A stretch of 38,324 bases of DNA, taken from the NCBI RefSeq assembly GCF_006440735.1, contig NZ_VFUA01000063.1, positions 1 through 38,324 on the forward strand, read 5' to 3'. The translations under genes and the position numbers were made by a program. The DNA is from Mesorhizobium sp. B2-7-1. Lineage in GTDB: Bacteria; Pseudomonadota; Alphaproteobacteria; Rhizobiales; Rhizobiaceae. This document shows, one piece after another, positions 27,753 to 36,356 of the stretch; the first letter of the stretch is position 1, and every line of letters starts with the position of its first letter. A model generated the notes under the pieces. That model saw nothing but the letters and a program-made list of their open reading frames with translations. It made no database searches and was not told the origin of the DNA.

Positions 27753-28499
27753 TCAGATACAGCGGCCGCCATCGACCTCCAGCGCCACGCCGGTGATGAA
27801 GGCGGCTTCATCCGAGGCGAGCCACAGCGCCGCGTTGGCGATATCAAGCGGTGTCGAAAGCCGGCCGAGCGGGATCGAGGCGCGGAAGTTCTCGCGGATC
27901 TGAGGCGTGTCGGCGCCCATGAACTTCTCCAGCATGCCGGTCTCGCCGGCGACGGGGCAGAGGCAGTTGACGCGGATGTTCTTCGGCGCCAGCTCGACCG
28001 CCATCGACTTGGTGGCGGTGATCGCCCAGCCCTTGGAGGCGTTATACCAGGTCAGGCCCGGCCTCGGCCGAAGCCCGGCCGTCGAGGCCGTGGTCAGGAT
28101 GACGCCGCCTCCCTGCCGGTCCATGATCGGCACGACGGCAAGTGCGGCGTGATAGATCGCCTTCATGTTGACGGCGGTGATCAGGTCGAAGGTTTCCTCA
28201 TCGACGCCGAGCATATCGCCGTTGCGGTGGGTGAAGCCCGCATTGTTGACCATGATGTCGATGCGGCCGAAGGCGCTCTTGGCGGCATAGATCATCTCAT
28301 CGAATTCGGAACGCAGCGAAACGTCGGTCTGGGTCCAGATGGCGTTCTCGCCGATCTCATCGGCCACTCGCTCGGCACCCTTGGCGTTGAGGTCGGCCAC
28401 GACCACGCGCGCGCCCTCTTCGGCGAAACGCCTCGCCATGCCCTCCCCGAACCCCGACGCGGCGCCGGTGATGATGGCGACCTTGTTTTCCAGACGCAT
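27753..28499 (-). CDS. Short-chain dehydrogenase/reductase (SDR), NAD(P)-dependent
   Basis: The 248-aa Rossmann-fold oxidoreductase has the cofactor motif T-G-A-A-S-G-F-G-E-G (about 10-19) and an Asp after beta-2 (V-V-A-D-L-N) that favours NAD. It also carries N-N-A-G, a catalytic Ser, and Y-N-A-S-K with the catalytic Tyr-Lys pair. A classical C-terminal G-V-A-L-E-V-D-G-G-R closes the fold. The substrate is unknown; relatives include 3-oxoacyl-ACP reductases and sugar or steroid dehydrogenases. The ATG at 28499 with GCGGGA upstream was preferred over ATGs 15 and more bp upstream. It is divergent from zwf. Confidence 0.85.
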   Translation of the reverse strand: MRLENKVAIITGAASGFGEGMARRFAEEGARVVVADLNAKGAERVADEIGENAIWTQTDVSLRSEFDEMIYAAKSAFGRIDIMVNNAGFTHRNGDMLGVDEETFDLITAVNMKAIYHAALAVVPIMDRQGGGVILTTASTAGLRPRPGLTWYNASKGWAITATKSMAVELAPKNIRVNCLCPVAGETGMLEKFMGADTPQIRENFRASIPLGRLSTPLDIANAALWLASDEAAFITGVALEVDGGRCI

Positions 28500-28757
28500 G
28501 GTTTTCCCGCTCATTGGATTTCCGCAGCTATCTCCCTTAGCTTTCGTCACATTCGCGTTCTATGGTGCGACCGCGAACATTGGCGCAAGCCATGGCTTTA
28601 CCGACAGGCCTGTCGGCGGCGCGAGTGTCGGGAAACAGGTGGACCGATGCAATAGCCAGCGGTCGGTCCTGCCTGTGACACCATGGCACTGGAAAATTTA
28701 AATCGATTAGAATATACCAACCACGCTGCCGGTATCCGGCATCAAATCGGACTGACC

Positions 28758-30227
28758 ATGACCAGCCAGATCATCCCTGTCGATCCCTTCGACTTCATCA
28801 TCTTCGGCGGCACCGGCGACCTGTCGGAACGCAAGCTCCTGCCATCGCTCTATCATCGCCAGCGCGGCCAGCAATTCTCCGAGCCGACGCGCATCATCGG
28901 CACGTCGCGCGCGAAGATGACCGACGCCGAGTTCCAGGCCTTCGCCAAGAAGGCGATATCCGAGCATGTGAAGCCTGCCGACGTCGACGCCAAGGAGCTT
29001 GAGACCTTCCTGACGCGCCTCTCCTACGTCTCGGCCGACGCGACCACGGGCGCCGGCTTCGACAAGCTCAAGAAGGCGATCGGCGACAGCGACCGCATCC
29101 GCGCTTTCTATCTCGCGGTGGCGCCGGCGCTGTTCGGCGACATCTCGCACCAGCTCAAGGAACACAAGCTGATCACGCAGAACTCGCGCATCGTGCTGGA
29201 AAAGCCGATCGGCCGCGACCTCGCCTCGGCGCGGGCGCTCAATGATGCCGTCGGCGACGATTTCCACGAAAGCCAGATCTTCCGCATCGATCATTACCTC
29301 GGCAAGGAAACGGTGCAGAACCTGATGGCGCTGCGCTTTGCCAATGCGCTCTACGAGCCGCTGTGGAACTCGGCCAATATCGACCACGTGCAGATCACGG
29401 TCGCCGAGACCGTCGGCCTTGAGGACCGCGTCACCTACTACGACAAGGCCGGTGCGCTGCGCGACATGGTGCAGAACCACATGCTGCAGCTGCTTTGCCT
29501 GGTCGCCATGGAAACGCCGTCGTCGATGGACGCAGACGCCGTGCGCGACGAGAAGCTGAAGGTGCTCAGGGCGCTGAAGCGCATCAACGGCAATGAGGCG
29601 CCCAAGCACACGGTGCGCGGCCAATATCGCGCCGGCGCCTCGGCGGGCGGCCCGGTCAAGGGCTATGTCGAGGAACTCGGCAAGGACAGCGCCACCGAGA
29701 CCTTCGTCGCCATCAGGGCCGAGATCGGCAATTGGCGCTGGGCCGGCGTTCCGTTCTATCTCAGGACCGGCAAAAGGCTGGCGAGCCGGGTTTCGGAGAT
29801 CGTCATTGAGTTCAAGCCGATACCCTTTTCTATCTTCGACGAAAGCGCCGGACCGATCTTCGCCAACCAGCTGGTGATCCGGTTGCAGCCGGACGAAGGC
29901 GTCAAGCAGTACATCATGATCAAGGATCCGGGACCGGGCGGCATGCGGCTGCGTCAGATCTCGCTGGACATGAGCTTCGCGCAGTCGTTCCAGGGCCGGG
30001 CGCCGGACGCCTATGAGCGGCTGATCATGGATGTGGTGCGCGGCAACCAGACGCTGTTCATGCGCCGCGACGAGGTCGAGGCGGCCTGGAAATGGATCGA
30101 CCCGATCCAGAACGCCTGGGAGAGCGCCCGGCAGGAAGCTCAGGGCTATACCGCCGGCACCTGGGGGCCATCGGCCTCGATCGCTCTTATCGAACGCGAC
30201 GGACGGACATGGCACGAGAGCAATTGA
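28758..30227 (+). CDS. zwf: Glucose-6-phosphate 1-dehydrogenase
   Basis: The 489-aa enzyme oxidises glucose-6-phosphate to 6-phosphogluconolactone with NAD(P)+, at the entry to the Entner-Doudoroff and oxidative pentose phosphate routes. The coenzyme motif G-G-T-G-D-L-S-E-R-K-L (about 14-24) and the active-site signature R-I-D-H-Y-L-G-K-E are present. The start at 28758 gives the usual length; the frame extends 75 bp further upstream without a good start context. It is the first gene of zwf-pgl-edd, and pgl overlaps its end by 19 bp. The 258-bp upstream gap shared with the SDR gene holds the promoters, with an AT-rich patch near 28690-28720. Confidence 0.96.
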   Translation: MTSQIIPVDPFDFIIFGGTGDLSERKLLPSLYHRQRGQQFSEPTRIIGTSRAKMTDAEFQAFAKKAISEHVKPADVDAKELETFLTRLSYVSADATTGAGFDKLKKAIGDSDRIRAFYLAVAPALFGDISHQLKEHKLITQNSRIVLEKPIGRDLASARALNDAVGDDFHESQIFRIDHYLGKETVQNLMALRFANALYEPLWNSANIDHVQITVAETVGLEDRVTYYDKAGALRDMVQNHMLQLLCLVAMETPSSMDADAVRDEKLKVLRALKRINGNEAPKHTVRGQYRAGASAGGPVKGYVEELGKDSATETFVAIRAEIGNWRWAGVPFYLRTGKRLASRVSEIVIEFKPIPFSIFDESAGPIFANQLVIRLQPDEGVKQYIMIKDPGPGGMRLRQISLDMSFAQSFQGRAPDAYERLIMDVVRGNQTLFMRRDEVEAAWKWIDPIQNAWESARQEAQGYTAGTWGPSASIALIERDGRTWHESN

Positions 30228-30925
30228 GCGAAGTCCGCTACGGCTGGAACGGCTTTGCCGACCGTCAGGACCTGGCGACGACGCTTGCCGGACGGATTGC
30301 CGACCGGCTGAGCAGCGCCATCGCGGAACGCGGCGCCGCATTGCTCGCGGTGTCAGGCGGCACGACGCCGGCAAAGCTGTTCGCCACGCTGTCGACCACG
30401 CCGATCGCCTGGGACAAGGTCACCGTGACGCTGGTCGACGAGCGTTTCGTGCCGCCATCCTCGCCGCGCTCGAATGCCGGGCTGGTGGCGGCGAACCTGC
30501 TCCAGAACAAGGCCGCCGCGGCGCGCTTCGTGCCGCTCTACCATGAGGCGGCAAGCATCGAGGACGCGGCGGCGACGGACAGCGATGCGCTGCGGTCGCT
30601 GCCCTGGCCGCTCGACGTGGTGATCCTCGGCATGGGTGGCGACGGCCATACGGCCTCGTTCTTTCCCGATGCCGGCAACCTCGAGGAATTGCTCGACCCG
30701 GCCTCGCAGCGGATCGTGCTGTCGGTGCACGCGGCGAGCGGCGGCGAGCCGCGGCTCACGCTGTCGATGGCGCGCATCATCGCCGCCGGTTTCGTCGCGC
30801 TGCACATCGAAGGCGAGGACAAGCGCACCGCTTTCGACGGCGCGATGGGTCCTGGCGCGAAAAAGCCTATCCGCAGAGTGCTCGAGGCGGCGCCGAGACC
30901 GATAGAGGTGTTCTGGGCACCCTGA
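30209..30925 (+). CDS. pgl: 6-phosphogluconolactonase
   Basis: The 238-aa DevB-type lactonase hydrolyses 6-phosphogluconolactone to 6-phosphogluconate. The motif G-M-G-G-D-G-H-T-A-S-F-F-P-D and the N-terminal S-G-G-T-T-P are typical. The start ATG at 30209 lies inside zwf (19-nt overlap), so expression is probably coupled. A frame opening upstream at 30092 is the zwf shadow. It is the middle gene of the Entner-Doudoroff operon. Confidence 0.94.
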   Translation: MAREQLSEVRYGWNGFADRQDLATTLAGRIADRLSSAIAERGAALLAVSGGTTPAKLFATLSTTPIAWDKVTVTLVDERFVPPSSPRSNAGLVAANLLQNKAAAARFVPLYHEAASIEDAAATDSDALRSLPWPLDVVILGMGGDGHTASFFPDAGNLEELLDPASQRIVLSVHAASGGEPRLTLSMARIIAAGFVALHIEGEDKRTAFDGAMGPGAKKPIRRVLEAAPRPIEVFWAP

Positions 30926-30985
30926 TTGCAACATGACGACCCGACGGCGCTGGGAGGACGTTGCCGGGCTCGGAAAGGACGGACC

Positions 30986-32809
30986 ATGACAGCCAGACGC
31001 GATATCGAAGCCATCACGGAACGCATCCGCCAACGTTCGAAAGCCGGCCGCGAAGCCTATCTCGGCCGCATCGCGGAGGCCTCGGGCCGCAGCGCCAACC
31101 GCGCGGTGCTGGGTTGCGGCAATCTCGCTCATGGCTTTGCCGTGTGCAGCCCGTCGGAAAAGATCGCGCTTGGCGGCGACCGGGTGCCGAACCTCGGCAT
31201 CATCACTTCCTACAATGACATGCTGTCGGCACATCAGCCCTTCGAGACGTTCCCGGCGCTGATCAAGGAAGCCGCGCGCGAGGCCGGCGGCATCGCTCAG
31301 GTCGCCGGCGGCGTGCCGGCGATGTGCGACGGCGTCACGCAAGGCCAGCCCGGCATGGAGCTGTCGCTGTTCTCGCGCGACGTGATCGCCATGGCGGCGG
31401 CGATCGGCCTGTCGCACAACATGTTCGACGCGGCCGTGTTCCTCGGCGTCTGCGACAAGATCGTGCCCGGGCTGGTGATCGGGGCGCTCACCTTCGGCCA
31501 CCTGCCCGCGGTCTTCATACCGGCAGGGCCGATGACGACCGGTCTCGCCAATGACGAGAAGGCCAAGATCCGCCAGCTTTATGCCGAAGGCAAGGTCGGC
31601 CGCGCCGAACTGCTGGAAGCGGAGTCCAAATCCTATCACGGGCCTGGCACCTGCACCTTCTACGGCACCGCCAATTCCAACCAGATGCTGATGGAGATCA
31701 TGGGCCTGCACATGCCCGGCGCCTCCTTCGTCAATCCGGGCACGCCGCTGCGCGACGCGCTGACCAGGGAAGCGGCCAAGCGCGCGCTGGCGATCACCGC
31801 GCTCGGCAATGCCTATACGCCGGTCGGGCGCATGATCGACGAGCGCTCGATCGTCAACGGCGTGGTCGGCCTGCACGCCACGGGCGGCTCGACCAACCAT
31901 ACGATCCACCTGATCGCCATGGCAGCAGCCGGCGGCATCGCACTGACCTGGCAGGATATTTCCGACCTGTCGGAGGCCGTGCCGCTGCTCGCGCGCGTCT
32001 ACCCGAACGGGCTTGCCGATGTGAACCATTTCCATGCCGCCGGCGGGCTCGGCTTCCTGATCCGCGAGCTGCTCGACGAAGGCCTGCTGCACGAGGACGT
32101 GCAGACGGTGTGGGGAGAAGGCCTGCGGCCCTACGCGGTCGAAGCGAGACTCGGCGACGACGGCAGCGTGGTGCGCGAGGCGGCACCTCTCGACAGCGGC
32201 GACGAGAAGGTGCTGGCGCCGGTCAGAAAGGCGTTCCAACCGACCGGCGGTCTGAAAGTGCTTGGCGGCAATCTCGGCCACGCCGTCATCAAGACCTCCG
32301 CCGTCAAACCGGAACGCCGTGTCGTCGAGGCGCCGGCAAAGGTGTTCGACAGCCAGCAGGCGCTGAACGACGCCTTCAAGGCAGGCACGCTTACCGGCGA
32401 TTTCATCGCCGTCATCCGGTTCCAGGGACCAAAGGCCAACGGCATGCCGGAATTGCACAAGCTGACCACGGTGCTCGGCATCCTGCAGGACCGCGGCCAG
32501 CGCGTGGCGCTGGTGACCGACGGGCGCATGTCGGGCGCCTCCGGCAAGGTGCCGGCGGCGATCCATGTGACGCCGGAGGCGGTCGAGGACGGCCCGATCG
32601 CCAGGATCCATGACGGCGACGTCATCAGGCTCGACGCCGATGCCGGCACGCTGGAAGTGCTGGTGCCTGGAACCGAGTTCGCGCTGCGCCGCACGGCGGA
32701 CGCCGACCTCATCGGCAACGAGTCCGGCTTCGGCCGCGAGCTGTTCGCCGGCTTCCGGCAGTTGGTCGGGCGCGCCGACCATGGGGCAGCGGCGTTCGGC
32801 AACGCCTGA
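30986..32809 (+). CDS. edd: Phosphogluconate dehydratase
   Basis: The 607-aa IlvD/Edd-family iron-sulphur dehydratase converts 6-phosphogluconate to KDPG, the committed Entner-Doudoroff step. Cysteines suited to the cluster are seen in C-D-G and V-C-D-K, and G-S-T-N-H-T marks the substrate region. The C-terminal domain has T-D-G-R-M-S-G-A-S-G-K. Length matches Edd (about 605 aa) rather than IlvD. It begins 60 bp after pgl with AAAGGA upstream. The KDPG aldolase gene eda is not in the window. A hairpin terminator follows. Confidence 0.96.
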   Translation: MTARRDIEAITERIRQRSKAGREAYLGRIAEASGRSANRAVLGCGNLAHGFAVCSPSEKIALGGDRVPNLGIITSYNDMLSAHQPFETFPALIKEAAREAGGIAQVAGGVPAMCDGVTQGQPGMELSLFSRDVIAMAAAIGLSHNMFDAAVFLGVCDKIVPGLVIGALTFGHLPAVFIPAGPMTTGLANDEKAKIRQLYAEGKVGRAELLEAESKSYHGPGTCTFYGTANSNQMLMEIMGLHMPGASFVNPGTPLRDALTREAAKRALAITALGNAYTPVGRMIDERSIVNGVVGLHATGGSTNHTIHLIAMAAAGGIALTWQDISDLSEAVPLLARVYPNGLADVNHFHAAGGLGFLIRELLDEGLLHEDVQTVWGEGLRPYAVEARLGDDGSVVREAAPLDSGDEKVLAPVRKAFQPTGGLKVLGGNLGHAVIKTSAVKPERRVVEAPAKVFDSQQALNDAFKAGTLTGDFIAVIRFQGPKANGMPELHKLTTVLGILQDRGQRVALVTDGRMSGASGKVPAAIHVTPEAVEDGPIARIHDGDVIRLDADAGTLEVLVPGTEFALRRTADADLIGNESGFGRELFAGFRQLVGRADHGAAAFGNA

Positions 32810-32829
32810 CGTTCCAGACTCCCAAAAGA

Positions 32830-32854
32830 AAAGGGCGGCTTGAGGCCGCCCTTT
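32830..32854. terminator. Bidirectional terminator between edd and the VWA gene
   Basis: A 10-bp stem AAAGGGCGGC/GCCGCCCTTT with a 5-nt loop has T-rich flanks on both strands (CTTTCTGTTT to the right, CTTTTCTTTT to the left). It separates the convergent edd and VWA genes. Confidence 0.85.
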
Positions 32855-32876
32855 CTGTTTGTGCTGACTGCAGTGC

Positions 32877-34538
32877 TTACTGGACGGTGAGCTCGTTCCG
32901 CTCACCGGCCTTCATCGTGAAGGGCGTTTCCTTGTCGGCTTTGTCGGTGGTGAAGTTGGTCACCAGCACGTAGTCGCCCGCGGCAAGGGTGGTCTGCATC
33001 TTCTCGCCATAGGCATAGGTCACCTGCTTGCGCTCGCCCTGGATGTTCTTCTTCGCCTCATAGATCTTGAAGCCGTCCGCGCCTGGCGCATCGACCGCCA
33101 GGACACCGGCGTTCAGCGCCACGTTGACATCGGTCATCTGCCCGACCGTCACGCTGAAAGGCTGTTCGGTCGACACGGCCTGCACGTCGACGCCCATCAC
33201 ATAGTCGCCGGGCGGCAGATCGAACTGGCTGTCGGGACCATAGGCATAGGTCACCTGGTCGCGGGTGCCATCGAGCTTCTTGGCGGCCTTGTACACTTTC
33301 CAGGACACGTCCGTGCCGGCCTTCTCACCGCCCTGGGTGTAGAAGGCGTTGGCCTTGGCCTTGCCGACGCCGACGATGATGTCCTTGTCGACGACCTGGC
33401 CGGCGACGAGCTGCATCGTCTCGCTCGCCTCGCCGGCTCCCAGATGCACGGTGACCTTGGTCTCGCCGGTCGGGACGACGAACTTGACCTCGCCGTAATT
33501 GGCATCCGACGTGCCGCCGGGATAGGCGATGCTGATCTGCGCCCCGCGGTCGATGTCGGCGCCCGGCGACGGCCGGGCATGGATGGAGATCTCCGCGGCG
33601 TTCAGGTTGAGCGCCGGCTCGGTCGCCTTGTCGGCCGTCAGCGAAACCTTCTGCTCGGCCCTGGCGGCACCGCTGGTGGCGACGACGATGTAGTTGCCGG
33701 CGGCAAGGTGGAACTTGACGGTGTTGTAGCCGTAGTCGACATGCTCGCCGCCGGTTCCCTTGGCATCGTCCTTGAAGATCTCAAAATAGACGTCGGACTT
33801 CGGCGCCTGACCACCTTCCTTCAGCAGCGCCGTCGGGATGAGATTGTAGTCGAGCTCCGCTGCCTTCGGGGCGGGGGCCGGCGCCGGTTCGGGAGCCGGT
33901 GCCGGGGCTGGAGCGGGAGCCGCGACGGTCTCGACCAGAGCTTCCTGCAGCGCCTTCTCGTCGGAGGCCTGGATGTATTTACCGCCGGTGTTTTCGGCGA
34001 GGCAGGCGATCTGCTTGCCTTCGTCGGCGGTCAGGCCGAAGCCGACGACATCGGCCGTGAAGTCGACGCCGCTTTGCTTCAGCTCCTTGCCGAGCGCGCA
34101 AGGGTCGCCGCCGCAGGTCTCCAGCCCATCGGTGATCAGCACCACCGTTGCCTTGTCCTCCGTATATTTCAGCGCCTCGGCGGCCTGCTTGACGGCCGCC
34201 GTGAGCGGCGTCTTGCCAAGGAATTTCATGCTGTCGGCCGCTGCCGAAATGGCGCTGGCGGAGCCGGCTTGCGGCGGCACGATCAGCTCGATGTCGTCGC
34301 AGCTGCCCTTGGTGCGGTGGCCGTAGGCCATGAAGCCGATCTCGTCGTCGGCTGGAACCGACTGCAGCACCGTTCGCAGCGATTCACGCGCGATCTCCAG
34401 TTTCGGCTTGCCGTCGATCTGGGCCCACATCGAGCCCGAAGCGTCCAGAATGATGATGACCTTGTTGGCGGCAAAGCCAAAACTGGTCATCGACAAAAGC
34501 AAGGCCGCCGCAGCGACGCTCCGTATCAGTCCCGCCAT
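32877..34538 (-). CDS. Secreted von Willebrand factor A domain protein with C-terminal beta repeats
   Basis: The 553-aa protein has a signal peptide of about 23 residues ending G-F-A-A, then a VWA domain (about 26-200). Its MIDAS motif D-A-S-G-S (32-36), distal Thr (T-P-L-T) and I-T-D-G-L-E-T-C imply divalent-metal-dependent ligand binding. A Pro-Ala repeat linker (about 207-227) leads to repeated beta-sandwich units. At least three share the pattern V-x-Y-x-Y-G, then L-x-A-G-x-Y, then a strand-rich segment. It is probably periplasmic or surface-exposed and the ligand is unknown. AGGAGA precedes the ATG. It lies 83 bp downstream of the HTH-TPR regulator on the same strand. Confidence 0.82.
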   Translation of the reverse strand: MAGLIRSVAAAALLLSMTSFGFAANKVIIILDASGSMWAQIDGKPKLEIARESLRTVLQSVPADDEIGFMAYGHRTKGSCDDIELIVPPQAGSASAISAAADSMKFLGKTPLTAAVKQAAEALKYTEDKATVVLITDGLETCGGDPCALGKELKQSGVDFTADVVGFGLTADEGKQIACLAENTGGKYIQASDEKALQEALVETVAAPAPAPAPAPEPAPAPAPKAAELDYNLIPTALLKEGGQAPKSDVYFEIFKDDAKGTGGEHVDYGYNTVKFHLAAGNYIVVATSGAARAEQKVSLTADKATEPALNLNAAEISIHARPSPGADIDRGAQISIAYPGGTSDANYGEVKFVVPTGETKVTVHLGAGEASETMQLVAGQVVDKDIIVGVGKAKANAFYTQGGEKAGTDVSWKVYKAAKKLDGTRDQVTYAYGPDSQFDLPPGDYVMGVDVQAVSTEQPFSVTVGQMTDVNVALNAGVLAVDAPGADGFKIYEAKKNIQGERKQVTYAYGEKMQTTLAAGDYVLVTNFTTDKADKETPFTMKAGERNELTVQ

Positions 34539-34621
34539 AGATGTCTCCTGATTATTCCCTCGTCCGCGGCGGGAAAGCTATTTTAGGTGGCCTGCGGAGA
34601 CAAGCGGCAAAAGCTTGAGGG

Positions 34622-36034
34622 TCACGCGCCTGTCACCTGCGCCGGGACAAAACCCTCGGTCTCGACGATCGCTCGGTAGCGTGGATCGGCGCGCAAACCT
34701 TTGAAGGCCGGGTCGATGCGCACGCCGAGCAGGTCGTCTTCCTTGCGCCTGGCCGACTCCTCCAGATAGCGTATCGCTTCGTCATTGCGTCCAAGCATCG
34801 CGGCGGTGGTGGCGACCTTGTAGGCAGGTTCGCGGTCGCGCTGATATTGCCGCAGCTGCTCGGAAAACATCGCCTTCAACAGGCCATTGCCGCCTTCCTC
34901 GTGCAGGCCCTTTTCGGCTGCGTCGGCGACCGCCCGGCGGGCGTCGTTGCCGGAAATGACGGCCGCAAGCCGATACTCGCGCAGGAAATCGCTCCAGCGA
35001 TGCTGATCGAGATAGATGGTGGCGAGATATTCGGGCGGCGAACGCAGGTTCGGCTCCGCCTCGGCAAGCGGCTGCAGGATCGCCAGGGCCTCGTCGGCGC
35101 GCCCGGCATGGAACAGGATGAGCGCCTTGTTGGCGAGGATGCTGCGCGACTGCGGGTTGAGTTCCTGCGCCATGCCGATCTCGCTCAAAGGCCGTTCCGT
35201 CTCCCCGGCGACCATAAGCGTCAGCGCATACCAGTGATGGGTCTGGGCGGAGGCCGGATCAAGCCGGATCGCCCGCTCGAACAGCGCTCGCGAGCGGGGG
35301 AAATCCTTGTCCCAGTAGAAGGCGGCGAAGGCCAGCGCCGCATAGCCGCCGGCATTGTCGGGATCGAGCGCGATGGCGCGGTTGGCGGCGGCCTGCGCCT
35401 TGGGATAGGCGTCCCTTGCCGGCATCAGCGTGAACTGGCTGACCATGTTGTAGGCGTCGGCCAGCTTGGCGTAGGCGTCGGCATATTCGGGATCGAGCGT
35501 CGTCGCCTCGGTAAGCAGCTGCATGGCTCGGTTCAGCCCGCTCGCCTGCCTCGTCTCGATATAATAGACGGCGTCGAGATAGAGATCCTGGACCTTGGGA
35601 TCCGGCCTGTAAGCAATCCGGTCGGGCATGATGGGAGCGCCGCGCATCGAAACCATGCCGGCGGCGGCGATCACGGCGAAGAGCGCAACGGCGCTGGCAA
35701 TGACGAGAGCCTGGCGATAGCGGCGGGAGCCGGGCATCTGCGAGGCTCGATCGGCATCGGCCGACGGAACCCGCGGCATTTGATCGGACTCCGCCGCGGC
35801 GGTCTCCGTCAAAGGCGCTTCGGCCGGCGCGGCCGAATCGCCCCGCAGCCATTGCTCCAGCTCATCTGTATAGGCAAAGACGAGATTCCTCGCCCCGCCG
35901 GAAATCCGGTGAACCGGCAGCCCGCGCTGGCGTTCCCAACGCCGCACGGTGCGTTCGTCGCGGCCGAAGAAGGCAGCGATTTCCTTCCAATCGTTCAGCC
36001 GACGGTCGCGCCTGCTCGCCAAAGCCTGCTCCAC
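34622..36034 (-). CDS. Membrane-integrated HTH regulator with extracytoplasmic TPR domain
   Basis: The 470-aa protein has a MerR/excisionase-like DNA-binding domain at residues 13-64 (W-K-E-I-A-A-F-F-G-R-D-E-R-T-V-R-R-W-E-R). A disordered stretch, one membrane helix (about 108-128) and then tetratricopeptide repeats (about 150-420, for example A-x-L-D-P-x-Y-A-D-A-Y-A-K-L-A) follow. The layout resembles CadC-type one-component regulators that sense outside and bind DNA inside. The target is unknown; the VWA gene next door on the same strand is a candidate. The GTG start is tentative and sits 6 bp from the end of a dispersed repeat, which therefore occupies its 5' leader or promoter. Confidence 0.8.
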   Translation of the reverse strand: MEQALASRRDRRLNDWKEIAAFFGRDERTVRRWERQRGLPVHRISGGARNLVFAYTDELEQWLRGDSAAPAEAPLTETAAAESDQMPRVPSADADRASQMPGSRRYRQALVIASAVALFAVIAAAGMVSMRGAPIMPDRIAYRPDPKVQDLYLDAVYYIETRQASGLNRAMQLLTEATTLDPEYADAYAKLADAYNMVSQFTLMPARDAYPKAQAAANRAIALDPDNAGGYAALAFAAFYWDKDFPRSRALFERAIRLDPASAQTHHWYALTLMVAGETERPLSEIGMAQELNPQSRSILANKALILFHAGRADEALAILQPLAEAEPNLRSPPEYLATIYLDQHRWSDFLREYRLAAVISGNDARRAVADAAEKGLHEEGGNGLLKAMFSEQLRQYQRDREPAYKVATTAAMLGRNDEAIRYLEESARRKEDDLLGVRIDPAFKGLRADPRYRAIVETEGFVPAQVTGA

Positions 36035-36039
36035 TGACC

Positions 36040-36143
36040 CTGGAGCGCCTCACCGTTTCACGGAAACGGCGAAACGCTCCATCTCTGTGTCGGTGCAATT
36101 CCGGACGGAAAACCGCTCACACTTTTCCTGGAATTGCCCCTAG
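36040..36143 (-). repeat. Dispersed palindromic intergenic repeat, copy 2 (inverted relative to copy 1)
   Basis: The 43-bp core (36095-36137) matches copy 1 (20375-20417) at all but two positions in inverse orientation. The second module carries GTTTCACGGAAACGGCGAAAC at about 36055-36075, itself a dyad. It abuts the start of the HTH-TPR gene. Confidence 0.8.
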
Positions 36144-36281
36144 TGCCCGTATCTGCCCGCATTTGCCGGACGCGCCCAGGTCAGGCTTTCGTCTAGCCAT
36201 CCGGGCATCGCTGGCTCGACGCCAACCGACGGCACATCCCCAGCGGCCAGATTTGCTTGGCCTGCGATGGATTTCAACCCA

Positions 36282-36310
36282 GCGAAAATGTGGGGGCCGG
36301 CGAAAATGTG
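36282..36310. repeat. Short direct repeat GCGAAAATGTG, two copies 18 bp apart
   Basis: Copies lie at 36282-36292 and 36300-36310, with GGGGGCC between them. They sit in the 213-bp gap between the AraC-type regulator stop and copy 2 of the dispersed repeat, upstream of the HTH-TPR gene. A tandem protein-binding site is possible. I see no gene in this gap. Confidence 0.35.
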
Positions 36311-36356
36311 AGGTGCCGTCGGCCATTTGGCCCACCGCGGCATCTTCCGACAGCAA

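Noticed and set aside
30353..32905. Minus-strand open frame of 850 codons opposite pgl and edd
   Set aside because: It is antisense to Entner-Doudoroff genes with complete signatures and lacks any motif.
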